Shown here: in pieces, positions 17,404 through 25,925 of the stretch
How the letters are laid out: each line of letters starts with the position of its first letter
Position numbering within the stretch: position 1 is the first letter of the stretch
Origin: Streptomyces uncialis
GTDB taxonomy: Bacteria; Actinomycetota; Actinomycetes; Streptomycetales; Streptomycetaceae
Direction of reading: 5' to 3'
NCBI RefSeq assembly: GCF_036250755.1
Contig: NZ_CP109583.1
Span: 248,001 to 312,000 of the forward strand
Length of the DNA stretch: 64,000 nt
Translations under genes and position numbers: made by a program
Notes under the pieces: model-generated
Told to the model about the DNA's origin: nothing
The model's input: only the letters and a program-made list of their open reading frames with translations
Databases searched by the model: none

Positions 17404-17780
17404 GTGGGTCCTGTCGGCGAGAATTCCGGCAGCGGACGGCCAGGCTGCGTCGGTGAAGCGCTCGCCGCGGGCGGACCGGTACGACGGCCGAGCCCCGAGT
17501 GGTGCGATTGGGTACGGTAAGCCTTGCCTAATCATCACCGCAAGTGTCGATCATATGCTGGTCACGGCGGCATACGGCCTCCGCGCTCCTCACCCGCGAC
17601 GCGACTCGGACGGGCGGTACCTCGCCCGGCCGCCGGGGTCGCGTCCCGCCCGGACCGTCCGCGCGGGCGGTCACGGGGCGCACCTCGCCGTCGCACATAC
17701 GATCGCCTCCGGCACCCGCACGGATTCACGCCGTCGAGGCCGGGCGGCGGGATCGCGACGGGCAGCCGCACACTTGTGTC
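17404..17780. other. Divergent intergenic region
   Basis: It holds the leader and iron-box promoter of the minus-strand GltB-like operon on its left side. On the right, the M24-family gene starts without a ribosome site at 17781, so a leaderless promoter is expected just before it; an ACACTTGTGT near-palindrome lies at 17770-17779. No further gene was seen. Confidence 0.4.
17513..17531 (-). promoter_or_regulatory. DtxR/IdeR-type iron box and promoter
   Basis: On the minus strand the 19-mer TTAGGCAAGGCTTACCGTA matches the DtxR/IdeR/DmdR iron-box consensus TTAGGTTAGGCTAACCTAA at 14 of 19 positions. It overlaps a plausible promoter: -35 TTGCGG (17543-17538), an 18-base spacer, and -10 TACCGT (17519-17514). 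The predicted mRNA would start near 17507, about 100 bases before the GTG of the GltB-like gene. Iron-replete repression of the three-gene operon is inferred. Confidence 0.65.
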
Positions 17781-18953
17781 ATGACTCGTCCACAACACCA
17801 TGTGCCCGTCACGCAATTGAGCGCACCGGGGTTCCCGCCGGAGGAGTACGAGGAGCGGCTGTTCGCGACCCGGGCGGCGATGGAGCGGCAGGGGCTGACG
17901 GCCCTGCTGGTCACGGCGCCGGAGGACATCCACTATCTGTGCGGTCTGGATCACCAGGGCCACTTCGCCGTGACCGGCCTGCTGGTGCCCATCGACGGCG
18001 CCCCCGTGCTGGTCGAGCGGGCCATGGAAGCCCCCACCGCGGCCGCGCAGACGGTAGGCGTGGGGCATCACGGCTACGGCGACGCCACCGATCCGGCCGA
18101 CGCGCTGCTCGACGTGCTCACCCAGCTCGTACCGGCTGTCCGGACCGTCGGCTACCAGGCCGACTCGCTCAGCCTGCCTCCCGTCGTCTGGGACCGGCTG
18201 CGCACCGCGGCGGACGTGACATGGGCGGACTGTTCCGCTCTGCTCGGCGCGCGGCGCTCCGTGCACACCGACCGTGAGATCGCCCGTATCCGTGTCGCGG
18301 CCCGGCTGTCCGACACGGCCATGGCGGCGGGCCTCGCCGCGTCCACCGCGGGGGCGGGTGAGAACGAGATCGCCGCCGCCGTGTACGCGGCCATGCTGCG
18401 CGACGGCGGAGACCTCCCCGCCTTCGCGCCTCTCGTACGCACCGCCGATCGCCTCGACCAGGAACATCTGACCTGGTCACGACATCGGCTCGGTCCCCGC
18501 GACGCCGTCTTCCTCGAACTCTCCGCCGCGCACGGCCGCTATCACGCGCCCCTCGCCCGTCTCCACCATCTCGATCCCCGCGACGCCGCACAGGACGCGC
18601 GGGCCGCCGAGACGTCCCGCGCGGCGATGGAGGAGCTGTGCGCGACGCTGCGTCCCGGCAGTACCGCCGAGGAGGTCTTCGCCACCTGGCATTCGGCCAT
18701 GGAGACACGTCTCGGCGAACCGTTCGCACGTCACCACTGCGGCTACCTCATCGGCATCGGCTTCCCGCCGGGCTGGATGGGCGGCAGTCGCACGCTCCGC
18801 CCCGGCAACACCATGGAACTGAGGGCGGGCATGACCTTCCATGTCCAGTCCTGGCTCGTCGGCGGGCCCCAGGGCACGCACGCCTTCTCCGACACCGCGC
18901 TGGTCACCGCCGACGGCTGCGAGATCCTCACCCGCACCCCGTACACGGACTGA
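17781..18953 (+). CDS. M24-family creatinase/ectoine-hydrolase-like protein
   Basis: A 390-residue pita-bread-fold protein. The N-terminal domain (1-160) has the creatinase/prolidase pattern APEDIHYLCGLDHQG. The C-terminal half aligns best with DoeA-type ectoine hydrolases: LELSAAHGRYHAPLAR (in place of the Asp-containing metal strand), then GYLIGIGFPPGW and GMTFHVQSWL. The five metal ligands (D, D, H, E, E) of true M24 aminopeptidases are not present, so a metal-independent C-N hydrolase is more likely than a peptidase. No ectoine genes are near. The ATG has no ribosome site; a leaderless mRNA is probable. Confidence 0.78.
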   Translation: MTRPQHHVPVTQLSAPGFPPEEYEERLFATRAAMERQGLTALLVTAPEDIHYLCGLDHQGHFAVTGLLVPIDGAPVLVERAMEAPTAAAQTVGVGHHGYGDATDPADALLDVLTQLVPAVRTVGYQADSLSLPPVVWDRLRTAADVTWADCSALLGARRSVHTDREIARIRVAARLSDTAMAAGLAASTAGAGENEIAAAVYAAMLRDGGDLPAFAPLVRTADRLDQEHLTWSRHRLGPRDAVFLELSAAHGRYHAPLARLHHLDPRDAAQDARAAETSRAAMEELCATLRPGSTAEEVFATWHSAMETRLGEPFARHHCGYLIGIGFPPGWMGGSRTLRPGNTMELRAGMTFHVQSWLVGGPQGTHAFSDTALVTADGCEILTRTPYTD

Positions 18954-19181
18954 CACCGCTCCCCCGCTCCGAACGGCCCGGACAGCCGTGTTCCGTGGGC
19001 ACGGCTGTGCGGCCGACCTCGTCCCGTGCTGTCATCGAACCAGGGCATCCGGTCGGGGCACGGACGCGCGGGAGACGACGACAGCCGCCCCACCCACTGC
19101 GCGACGGCACCGGTGAGGGGACCTGGTGCGGAGACCGGCGCGGGGAGACCGGAAGCGAGGACCGGGACGAGGAGGAGGACC

Positions 19182-20159
19182 ATGAGGATCGGCTACAAGC
19201 TGATGGCGGAGTCGTTCGGACCCGCCGAGCTCGTCCGCCAGGCCGTACGGGCCGAGAGCGCCGGGTTCGACTTCGTCGAGATCAGCGACCACTACCATCC
19301 CTGGCTGGAGGAGCAGGGCCACTCCCCCTTCGCGTGGACAGTTCTCGGCGCCATCGCCGAACGGACCGGACGGATCGGACTCGCGACCGGCGTGACCTGC
19401 CCGACCGTGCGCTACCACCCCGCCGTCATCGCCCAGGCGGCCGCCACCCTCGCCCTGCTGTCCGACGGCCGCTTCACCCTCGGTCTCGGCTCGGGGGAAC
19501 GTCTCAACGAGCACGTCACGGAAGGTTTTCCCGAATCGGTGCGCGTCCGCCACGACCTCCTCGGGGAGGCGGTGGCGATCATCCGGCTCCTGTGGACCGG
19601 TGGCTACCACTCCTACGAGGGCAAGCATCTGCGGCTGCGTGACGCCCGCGTCTTCGATCTGCCCGGCACACCGCCTCCCATCGCCCTGGCGGCAGGCGGC
19701 CCACGTGCCGCAGCGCTCGCCGCCGAACTGGGGGACGCCCTGTTCGCCACCGAGGACGACCCGGAACTCGTCCGCGTCTACCGGGACACGGGCGGCACGG
19801 GCCCGTGCTACGCCGAGGTGCCGCTCGCCTGGGCGGCCGACCCGTCGGCCGCCGCCCACGCCGCGCACCGCTCCTTCCGGTGGTCGGTCCACGGCTGGAA
19901 GGTGCTCACCGAGCTGCCTGGCCCCGCCGCCTTCGACGCGGCCTGCACCACGGTCGGTGAGGACGACATGCTCCAGGCGTTCGCCTGCGGCCCGGACGTG
20001 GGCGTGCATCTGGAACGCGCGCAGCGCTATGTGGACGCGGGTTTCGACACCCTGGCCCTGCTGAACGCGGGGCCGGACCCCGACGGCTTCCTCGACTTCT
20101 ACCAGCGGGAACTCGACGGCCCGATCCGTGGTCTGACGGCCTCGGCCGACAGGCCGTGA
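19182..20159 (+). CDS. F420-dependent LLM oxidoreductase (FGD-like, TIGR03557 type)
   Basis: A 325-residue LLM enzyme resembling F420-dependent glucose-6-phosphate dehydrogenase relatives: IGYKLMAESFGPAELVRQA, FVEISDHYHPWLEEQGHSPF, RIGLATGVTCPTVRYHPAVI, then LGLGSGERLNEH. The EISDHYHPW and SGERLNEH segments are diagnostic of the TIGR03557 branch, in which cofactor F420 is expected. The ATG has a GGAGGAGG ribosome site. The gene is single; the preceding M24 gene ends 228 bases upstream in the same direction. The substrate cannot be told from sequence. Confidence 0.87.
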   Translation: MRIGYKLMAESFGPAELVRQAVRAESAGFDFVEISDHYHPWLEEQGHSPFAWTVLGAIAERTGRIGLATGVTCPTVRYHPAVIAQAAATLALLSDGRFTLGLGSGERLNEHVTEGFPESVRVRHDLLGEAVAIIRLLWTGGYHSYEGKHLRLRDARVFDLPGTPPPIALAAGGPRAAALAAELGDALFATEDDPELVRVYRDTGGTGPCYAEVPLAWAADPSAAAHAAHRSFRWSVHGWKVLTELPGPAAFDAACTTVGEDDMLQAFACGPDVGVHLERAQRYVDAGFDTLALLNAGPDPDGFLDFYQRELDGPIRGLTASADRP

Positions 20160-20536
20160 CTCCCCCGGCACGGCGGGTGGCCACCGTTCGCACGCGGGAC
20201 GCCGTCCGCTGCGGAACAAGGGGACGCCGAATAGAATAGGGGCTTTCGGTGACATACCACGGCAGAACGCCGGTCGGCCCCAACGCGGTCGACCCTACGC
20301 CGGTCGGCCCGATCCAGCGGGCGGGCCCGGGCCGGAGCAGCCGACGGCCCCGCGCCAGCCGCGAACGGTTCGGCCACGAGGCTGTCCGGGCGTGAATGGT
20401 CCGGTGGGCCACGGGTAGCCGGGGCTCCAGAAGCCACCCCGAGCGCGGTACCCACAAGCCGCTCTCCACGCGGACGGCGCCGCTCCCGACCAGCGCGCTC
20501 CCGATGGTGGCACCGAGCAGGAGAGGAGTGAGCAGC
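20160..20536. other. Intergenic region with a 14-base direct repeat
   Basis: This 377-base gap separates the FGD-like gene from the DJ-1-like gene. ACGCCGGTCGGCCC occurs at 20267-20280 and again at 20297-20310 (30-base period). A GAATAGAATAGG stretch at 20229-20240 is AT-richer and could be part of a promoter. On the minus strand, 20400-20520 reads as a hydrophobic segment (LLLGATIGSALVGSG), but no proper start or full domain follows. Confidence 0.35.
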
Positions 20537-21082
20537 GTGAGGATCGCCTTCCTGGTGGCCCCCGAAGGTATCGAACAGGTGGAACTGACGGAACCGTGGC
20601 AGGCCGTGATCGACGCGGGCGGCAGTCCGTCGCTGATCTCCACCGAGGAGGGACGTGTACAGGCGTTCAATCACCTCGACCGCGGCGACACATTCCCGGT
20701 CGACCAGGTGGTGGGCGGGACGGACCACGCGGATTTCGACGGGCTGGTGCTGCCGGGTGGCGTCGCCAATCCCGACGCGCTCCGCATGGACGAGTCCGCC
20801 GTGGCGTTCGTACGCGCGTTCTTCGACTCCGGAAAACCCGTGGCCGCGATCTGCCACGCGCCCTGGACCCTGATCGAGGCGGATGTGGTCGGCGGGCGGA
20901 CCCTGACGTCGTGGCCCAGCCTGCGCACCGACATCCGCAACGCGGGTGGTACCTGGGTCGACGAGCCGGTGCGTGTCTGCCGCAACGGCCCCAACGTCCT
21001 GATCACCAGTCGGCGGCCAGATGACCTCAAGGACTTCACCGGCGCCTTCACCGAGGAGTTCGCCCGGGTGTCCGCTCCCTGA
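20537..21082 (+). CDS. DJ-1/PfpI family protein (type 1 glutamine amidotransferase-like)
   Basis: A 181-residue PfpI/YraA-type protein. It starts VRIAFLVAPEGIEQVELTEP, carries the acidic residue of that strand, has DGLVLPGGVANPD (about 74-86) and the nucleophile elbow AAICHAPW with the reactive Cys before His, and ends with a helix EEFARVSAP. Family members act as protein/nucleotide deglycases, peptidases or chaperones; no more specific role is supported. GTG at 20537 is used because the conserved first strand begins there; a GAGAGGAG site lies 10 bases upstream. An ATG 33 bases upstream is possible. Confidence 0.85.
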   Translation: MRIAFLVAPEGIEQVELTEPWQAVIDAGGSPSLISTEEGRVQAFNHLDRGDTFPVDQVVGGTDHADFDGLVLPGGVANPDALRMDESAVAFVRAFFDSGKPVAAICHAPWTLIEADVVGGRTLTSWPSLRTDIRNAGGTWVDEPVRVCRNGPNVLITSRRPDDLKDFTGAFTEEFARVSAP

Positions 21083-21123
21083 CCGACTGCCCGGCCGACG
21101 GGCCGGGTCCGCGACCGTCCCGC

Positions 21124-21165
21124 TCGGCGGTGGCGTCACCGTGACCGCGGTGACGCCACCGCCGA
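21124..21165. terminator. Strong bidirectional hairpin terminator
   Basis: An 18-bp perfect inverted repeat (21124-21141 with 21148-21165) and 6-base loop TGACCG sits between the convergent DJ-1-like and amino-acid permease genes. It is the most stable simple hairpin found in the window and should stop transcription from both sides. Confidence 0.8.
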
Positions 21166-21223
21166 ACGCGTGCGGCATCCGCGCCCGTCGCCACAGCCGC
21201 GTGCCGCACACCGCGACGCAGGT

Positions 21224-22576
21224 TCAGGCGGGCCGTCCGCGCAGACGTACCGCCGCGACGATGCCCAGGACGGCGCCCACCGCGATGACGGCCGCCCCCC
21301 TCAGCCAGACCTCCCGCTCGATCTGGGTCGCGAGCACGACGCAGGACGCCGCCCCGGCGAGGGCGACGGCCGTCGGTGTCCTGAAGTGGTCCCGTGGGAC
21401 GGCGTCCCGACGCAGTACGAGCACCGAGGTGTTGACGAGGAAGAAGACGACCAGGAGCAGCAGGACGAGGGTCGAGGCCAGCGTCGCCACGTCGCCGGTC
21501 ATCGCGAGCAGCAGCGAGAGAGCCGTGGTGGCCGCGATCGACGCCCACGGCGTACGCCGGCCGGGCAGCACTCTCGTCAGGAAGCGCGGCAGAAGGCCGT
21601 CCCGGGCCATCCCGTAGGCCAGGCGTGACGACATGATGCCGGTGAGCAGCGCGCCATTGGCGACCGCCACCAGCGCGATGGCGCTGAAGAGCTGCGACGG
21701 GACACCGCCCGCCGCACGGACGACTTCGAGCAGTGGTCCGTCGGAACCGGCGAGCCTCTCGGTGGACACGGACGCCGCCGCGGCCGCGCCGACCAGGAGG
21801 TACACCACGCCTGCCGTGATCAGCGCGCCGAAGAGCGCCCTCGGGTACGAGTGCCGTGGGTCAAGGGTCTCCTCCGCCACATTGACGGATGTCTCGAACC
21901 CGACGAACGAGTAGTAGGCCAGCACCGCCCCGCTCAGGGCGGCGGCCGCGGGCCCTTCGCCGGGGGCGCCGAGGTCCGTCAGCCTCGACATGTCGCCGTC
22001 GCCGCGCAGCACGATCCAGGCACCGAGGCCGATCACGAGGAGCAGTCCGCCGACCTCGATGACGGTGGCGGCCACGTTGGCCCGTGTCGATTCCCTGATG
22101 CCGCGCGCGTTCAGCAGCCCCAGCGCGGCCAGGAAGACGGTCGTGACGAGCAGCGTGGGGAGGGAGACGAACTCGGACAGGTAGTCGCCGCCGAACCCGC
22201 GGGCCAGTGCGCCCACCGCCACGACACCGGCGGCGAGCATGCAGAATCCGGCGAGGAACCCGGCGAAGGGCCCGAACGCCAGGTTGACGTAGTGGCAGGC
22301 CCCGCCCGCGCGCGGGTACTTGGTGACCAGCTCGACATACGAGGCGGCGGTGAGCATGGCCAGGCACAACGCCACGATCAGGGGCACCCACACGGCGCCG
22401 CCGGAGGCTCCGGCGATCTGGCCCACGAGGACGTACACGCCCGCGCCGAGGATGTCCCCCAGGATGAAGAAGTAGAGCAGTGGGGTGCTCAACGCCTTCT
22501 TGAGTGCCGTCGGAGCGTCCGATGTCTCCGGTGGTGTGCCGGTGGTGATCTTCACACGAAGCCGTATACCCGGCAT
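21224..22576 (-). CDS. APC-family amino acid permease
   Basis: A 450-residue integral membrane protein with about 12 hydrophobic helices. The first has the APC signature ILGDILGAGVYVLVGQIAG (broken helix with GxG), then VELVTKYPRAGGACHYVN in the TM2-3 region, and VLAYYSFVGFETSVNVAEE in TM6. Amino acids or polyamines would be imported by proton symport; substrate unknown. ATG at 22576 is chosen for its GAGG site; an ATG 12 bases upstream has none. The frame remains open far upstream to 23080 inside the next gene, which is a shadow. Its 3' end faces the strong hairpin at 21124. Confidence 0.88.
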   Translation of the reverse strand: MPGIRLRVKITTGTPPETSDAPTALKKALSTPLLYFFILGDILGAGVYVLVGQIAGASGGAVWVPLIVALCLAMLTAASYVELVTKYPRAGGACHYVNLAFGPFAGFLAGFCMLAAGVVAVGALARGFGGDYLSEFVSLPTLLVTTVFLAALGLLNARGIRESTRANVAATVIEVGGLLLVIGLGAWIVLRGDGDMSRLTDLGAPGEGPAAAALSGAVLAYYSFVGFETSVNVAEETLDPRHSYPRALFGALITAGVVYLLVGAAAAASVSTERLAGSDGPLLEVVRAAGGVPSQLFSAIALVAVANGALLTGIMSSRLAYGMARDGLLPRFLTRVLPGRRTPWASIAATTALSLLLAMTGDVATLASTLVLLLLVVFFLVNTSVLVLRRDAVPRDHFRTPTAVALAGAASCVVLATQIEREVWLRGAAVIAVGAVLGIVAAVRLRGRPA

Positions 22577-22632
22577 CCGTCCTCGCATGGGGAGGACACG
22601 CCACACACGCGGGAGCGGTGTTCGCGCCGGGG

Positions 22633-23403
22633 TCAGGGCTTCTTGGCGAAGACGAGCACCTCCGTGGAGGCGACACCCATGGGCGCCGTGAAGTTGGCCT
22701 CCAGCTCGCAGCCGAGGGTCGCGAAGAGGTCCACGCAGGTCCGGCGCGGCAGCGCCGCCGGGAAGGAGCCGTGTCCCGAGCCGCCCCGCTCGGCCCAGAC
22801 GCCTACCGTCGCCGGGTCCAGACAGGTCTCCGTCATGACGTCGAAGACGATCCGGCCGCCGGGTCGCGTGACACGGGCCATCTCGAAGAAGTAGCGGACG
22901 GCCACCAGGAAGGTCACGGTGTTGAAGACCTTGTGGGCCTGGACGAGGTCGACGCTGCCGTCGGGCGTCGGAGCGAGACTGCTTCCCTCGGTCGGCTGGG
23001 CCACGACACCGAAGGTGTCCACGAGATAGCCGGCCCAGGGCGCTGCCGTCTCGTAGATCTCGTAGCGGCCGGGAGAGCACTCCTTCATGGTCTTCTCCAG
23101 ATACCGTCCGGACCCGGGGCCGATCTCCAGCACCGTTTTCGGGTCGGCGGCGAAGACGCCGAGCGCGCGTAATTCGTCGATGGTGGACTGGGTGGCGCCA
23201 GGCGTCCCGTTCATGACCGCGTCGATATGGTCACCGATCGACAGACCGGCCGCACGGGCGGCCCGCATCGTCGCCTCGAACGGGATGAAGTCGTCCACCC
23301 CGCCCTGGACGTTGGTACTGCGCACGATGTCGAATCCGGTACGCCGCAGAAGCCGTTTGGCCCCCGACTTGAGTACGGATGTTCCTCTGCTTGCCGCCTT
23401 CAT
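22633..23403 (-). CDS. Class I SAM-dependent methyltransferase
   Basis: A 256-residue protein with a Rossmann methyltransferase core. Motif I is VLEIGPGSG (91-99), followed by an acidic residue at the end of the next strand (YEIYETA), a motif IV-like DLVQAHKVFN, and a post-motif GGRIVFDVMTETC. The N-terminal 80 residues are basic and then helical (FDIVRSTNVQGGVDDF), similar to lipid- or sugar-associated methyltransferases, but the substrate cannot be named. It ends 57 bases before the permease gene start, in the same direction, so co-transcription is possible. The ATG follows a GGGGGG purine block. Confidence 0.8.
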   Translation of the reverse strand: MKAASRGTSVLKSGAKRLLRRTGFDIVRSTNVQGGVDDFIPFEATMRAARAAGLSIGDHIDAVMNGTPGATQSTIDELRALGVFAADPKTVLEIGPGSGRYLEKTMKECSPGRYEIYETAAPWAGYLVDTFGVVAQPTEGSSLAPTPDGSVDLVQAHKVFNTVTFLVAVRYFFEMARVTRPGGRIVFDVMTETCLDPATVGVWAERGGSGHGSFPAALPRRTCVDLFATLGCELEANFTAPMGVASTEVLVFAKKP

Positions 23404-23772
23404 CAGGCATGACCCCCCAGGTCGTCTCCACCCTCGGTGTCAGCATAGGATCGCGGACGCGGACGCGCAGCGGGACGGCGAATTCGCCCTGGACGGAGTT
23501 CTGTTGGAGCGTGTCCACCGCCGGGGCACGATCGCGGTTCCGGTGGAATTCCATGGCTCCGGCACGGAAATGCGATACGGACCGGAAATCGCGGAGTGCT
23601 GACACCCGGCACTGTCAGACGGCGGTTTTCCGCGACCGGATTGTTGGTTAGGGTGCCGATCGAAGGCTGATTCCGATGCCTTGGCCGGATGAGGGACAGG
23701 CTGGGCGGGTCCGGGGCCGTACAGGCCGCCTGCTCCCGCGCGGGCCAGGTTCGGACATGACGGGGGGGCTCG
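23404..23772. other. Divergent intergenic region
   Basis: A 369-base gap lies between the minus-strand methyltransferase and the plus-strand PAP2 gene and must carry both promoters. Around 23520-23700 the DNA is less GC-rich than its surroundings (GGTGGAATTCCATGG, GATTGTTGGTTAGGG), as promoters in such genomes often are. No operator or small gene was recognised with confidence. Confidence 0.35.
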
Positions 23773-23775
23773 TTG

Positions 23776-24585
23776 GTGCGGAGTCGGCGCGAGCAGAAGC
23801 CGAAGGTCACGTCGGCCGGTGTCGGGCGGCGTGAAGAGGTCCGGCCTCGCCCGGCCTCAGGAGACCGAGGTCCGCAGGATCCGCCACCGGTCACCGCGAG
23901 CCGTCCCGGATCGGAGGGGGACGACGGACGCGCGACCGGTCGGCGGACGCCCCCGGTGCTGCCTCCGTCGCTGCGCGCCTCGCTCGGGCTGATCGCGGTC
24001 CTCGCCACGCTGCTGGGTGTCGCGCTGGGGGTCCTGTACGCCGGGCGGAACCGGCCCGGCGGGGTGGACGGGTGGATTCAGCCGTCGGTGGACGGTGTGC
24101 CGCCGCCGTGGCGGAACATCGCCCTGGCCGTGGACTTCCTGGCGGAGCCCGCCGGGGCGGTGGCGCTGGTCGTGGCCGCCGTGTCGGGCTGTCTGCTGCT
24201 GCGGTGGCCGCGCGCCGCGGTGCTCGTCGTGGCAGGCGCCGTACTGACCGTGGGCGCGACCAAGCTGCTCAAGCCCCTGGTGGGACGCACCATCCACGAC
24301 GGGCATCTGTCCTATCCGAGCGGGCACACCGCCTTCCTCACCGCGCTCGCCCTGATGGCGGCGCTGCTGGCGGTCGGGCGGCTCGGCCTCGGCAGGACGG
24401 CCGGGACGGCGCTCGCGCTGGGGGCGACGCTGGTCGCGGGCGCCGCCATGGGCTGGGCGCAGATCGCGCTGGGCGCGCACTACCCGACCGACACCCTCGG
24501 CGGCTGGTGCACCGCGCTGGCGGTGACACCGGCCACCGCGTGGCTGGTCGACCGGACGGCCGGCCTCCGTCGGGAGCGCCGCTGA
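23776..24585 (+). CDS. PAP2-family membrane phosphatase
   Basis: About 269 residues. A disordered, charged N-terminal region of about 65 residues is followed by a 6-helix PAP2 membrane domain. The acid-phosphatase motifs are a KLLKPLVGR variant of the first motif, PSGHTAF (about 181-187) and AQIALGAHYPTDTLGGW (about 228-244). The last usually reads SRxxxGxHxxSD; here Ser-Arg is replaced by Ala-Gln while the catalytic His and the Asp remain. Lipid phosphate or undecaprenyl-PP hydrolysis at the outer membrane face is the family role. GTG at 23776 follows a GGGGGGG block; a TTG 3 bases upstream is possible. It converges with the polysaccharide cluster, leaving only 7 bases between stops. Confidence 0.82.
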   Translation: MRSRREQKPKVTSAGVGRREEVRPRPASGDRGPQDPPPVTASRPGSEGDDGRATGRRTPPVLPPSLRASLGLIAVLATLLGVALGVLYAGRNRPGGVDGWIQPSVDGVPPPWRNIALAVDFLAEPAGAVALVVAAVSGCLLLRWPRAAVLVVAGAVLTVGATKLLKPLVGRTIHDGHLSYPSGHTAFLTALALMAALLAVGRLGLGRTAGTALALGATLVAGAAMGWAQIALGAHYPTDTLGGWCTALAVTPATAWLVDRTAGLRRERR

Positions 24586-24592
24586 CTCCGTG

Positions 24593-25918
24593 TCACGCCA
24601 AGCGGCGGAACACGGGCTTGATCGGCCGCCCGGCCAGCCAGGGGGTGGGGTCGGCGGCGTCCAGCGCCTTCCGGTACACCGCGCAGGCTTGGGCCACCGT
24701 GTCGACGGTGTGGTCGATGTCGGCGTCGCTGAGCGCGCTGCTCACCACGAACGACGGGGCGAGCACCCCGCCCGCGAGGAGCCGGCGCAGGAACAGGGTG
24801 CGGTACCGCTGTGACGGCTGCCGGTTCTCGTCGAGGGTGGCGAAGACCAGATTGCTGGCCCGGCCCCGGACGACGATGTGGTCGGCGACCCCCATACCGG
24901 CCGCGGCCTCGCGGACACCGGCGGCCAATCGCTCGCCGAGGGCGTGCAGCCGCGCGGTGACGCCCTCCTCGACATAGGTGGTGAGCACGGCCATCGCGGC
25001 GGCCAGCGAGTGTGTTTCCGCGCCGTGGGTGGTGGACAGCAGGAACACCCGGTCGTGGGAGTGGCGCAGCCCGCCCAGTTCCATGAGGTCGCGGCGCCCG
25101 GCCAGCGCGGAGACGGCGAACCCGTTGCCCAGCGCCTTGCCGAACGTGGAGAGGTCGGGGACGACCCCGTACAGGCCCTGGGCGCCCGCCTCGGACCAGC
25201 GCAGGCCGGTGATCATCTCGTCGAAGACCAGTACGCAGCCGTGCCGGTCGGCCAGTTCGCGCAGACCGGCGAGGTATCCGGGCGGCGGCTCGGTGTGGGT
25301 GGCGGGTTCGAGGATCAGACAGGCGATCTCGCCTTGGTACCGGGTGAGCAGTTCCTCCGTGGCGGCCAGGTCCCCGTAGGGGAACGTCACGGTGAGCTCG
25401 GTGGTCGCCGCCGGAACGCCGGCGGACATCGGCGTGGTGCCGATGAACCAGTCGTCGGCGGAGAGGAACGGATGGTCGCCGCAGATGGCGATCCGTGGGC
25501 GCCCGGTGGCGGCGCGGGCGAGACGTACCGCGGCGGTGGTGACGTCGGAGCCGTTCTTCGCGAACTTCACCATGTCGGCGGTCGGCACGGTGGCCAGGAA
25601 GCGTTCCGCGGCCTCGACCTCCACGATGGACGGCCGGACGAAGTTGCTGCCGCGGTCGAGCTGCCGCCGTACGGCCTCGTTCACGCGGGGGTGGGCGTGG
25701 CCGAGGCTGACCGACCGCAGGCCGGAGCCGTACTCGACGTAGCGGTTGCCGTCGATGTCCCATACATGGGCGCCGTTGCCGTGGCTGATGACCGGGGCCA
25801 GGTTCTCGGGGTACTGGTCGTCGCCCTTGGCGTAGGTGTGGGCGCCGCCGGGGATCAGGGTGTGCAGCCGCTCGTTCGCCAGTCGTGAGCGGGGCAGGAG
25901 GAACTCTTCGGTGTCCAC
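24593..25918 (-). CDS. Class III PLP aminotransferase (GSA-aminomutase-like)
   Basis: A 441-residue fold-type I PLP enzyme of the glutamate-1-semialdehyde aminomutase group. The PLP Asp lies in VFDEM (D233) and the Schiff-base Lys in FGKALGNG (K261). GAHTY near the start and AKNGSD (about 120-125) are also typical. Several sugar or side-chain aminotransferases of glycan clusters belong here, so amination of a keto substituent on the polysaccharide precursor is a reasonable inference; heme biosynthesis is unlikely in this context. It is the last gene of the cluster. GTG at 25918 starts 7 bases after the stop of the 3,5-epimerase-like gene. Confidence 0.82.
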   Translation of the reverse strand: MDTEEFLLPRSRLANERLHTLIPGGAHTYAKGDDQYPENLAPVISHGNGAHVWDIDGNRYVEYGSGLRSVSLGHAHPRVNEAVRRQLDRGSNFVRPSIVEVEAAERFLATVPTADMVKFAKNGSDVTTAAVRLARAATGRPRIAICGDHPFLSADDWFIGTTPMSAGVPAATTELTVTFPYGDLAATEELLTRYQGEIACLILEPATHTEPPPGYLAGLRELADRHGCVLVFDEMITGLRWSEAGAQGLYGVVPDLSTFGKALGNGFAVSALAGRRDLMELGGLRHSHDRVFLLSTTHGAETHSLAAAMAVLTTYVEEGVTARLHALGERLAAGVREAAAGMGVADHIVVRGRASNLVFATLDENRQPSQRYRTLFLRRLLAGGVLAPSFVVSSALSDADIDHTVDTVAQACAVYRKALDAADPTPWLAGRPIKPVFRRLA

Positions 25919-25925
25919 GCCGGTC

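Noticed and set aside
14209..17520. A 1103-residue plus-strand open frame opposite the GltB-like gene
   Set aside because: It is a codon-bias shadow of the minus-strand gene; the translation is Gly/Arg/Val-rich with no domain, while the opposite strand shows full GltB motifs.
17404..17538. Longer GltB-like start at the ATG at 17538
   Set aside because: It would place the iron box and promoter inside the gene; the extra 45 residues have no GltB similarity, and GTG 17403 has an AGGA site.
20400..20520. Minus-strand hydrophobic segment (LLLGATIGSALVGSG)
   Set aside because: Looks membrane-like, but there is no start with ribosome site and the reading continues into Arg-rich shadow; too short to call a gene.
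23642..23660. Possible second iron box (GTTGGTTAGGGTGCC)
   Set aside because: Only about 10 of 19 consensus positions fit and the right half-site is missing.
24593..25918. Housekeeping hemL (glutamate-1-semialdehyde aminomutase)
   Set aside because: It is the last coupled gene of a polysaccharide operon with no heme genes nearby, so a sugar or side-chain aminotransferase is preferred.
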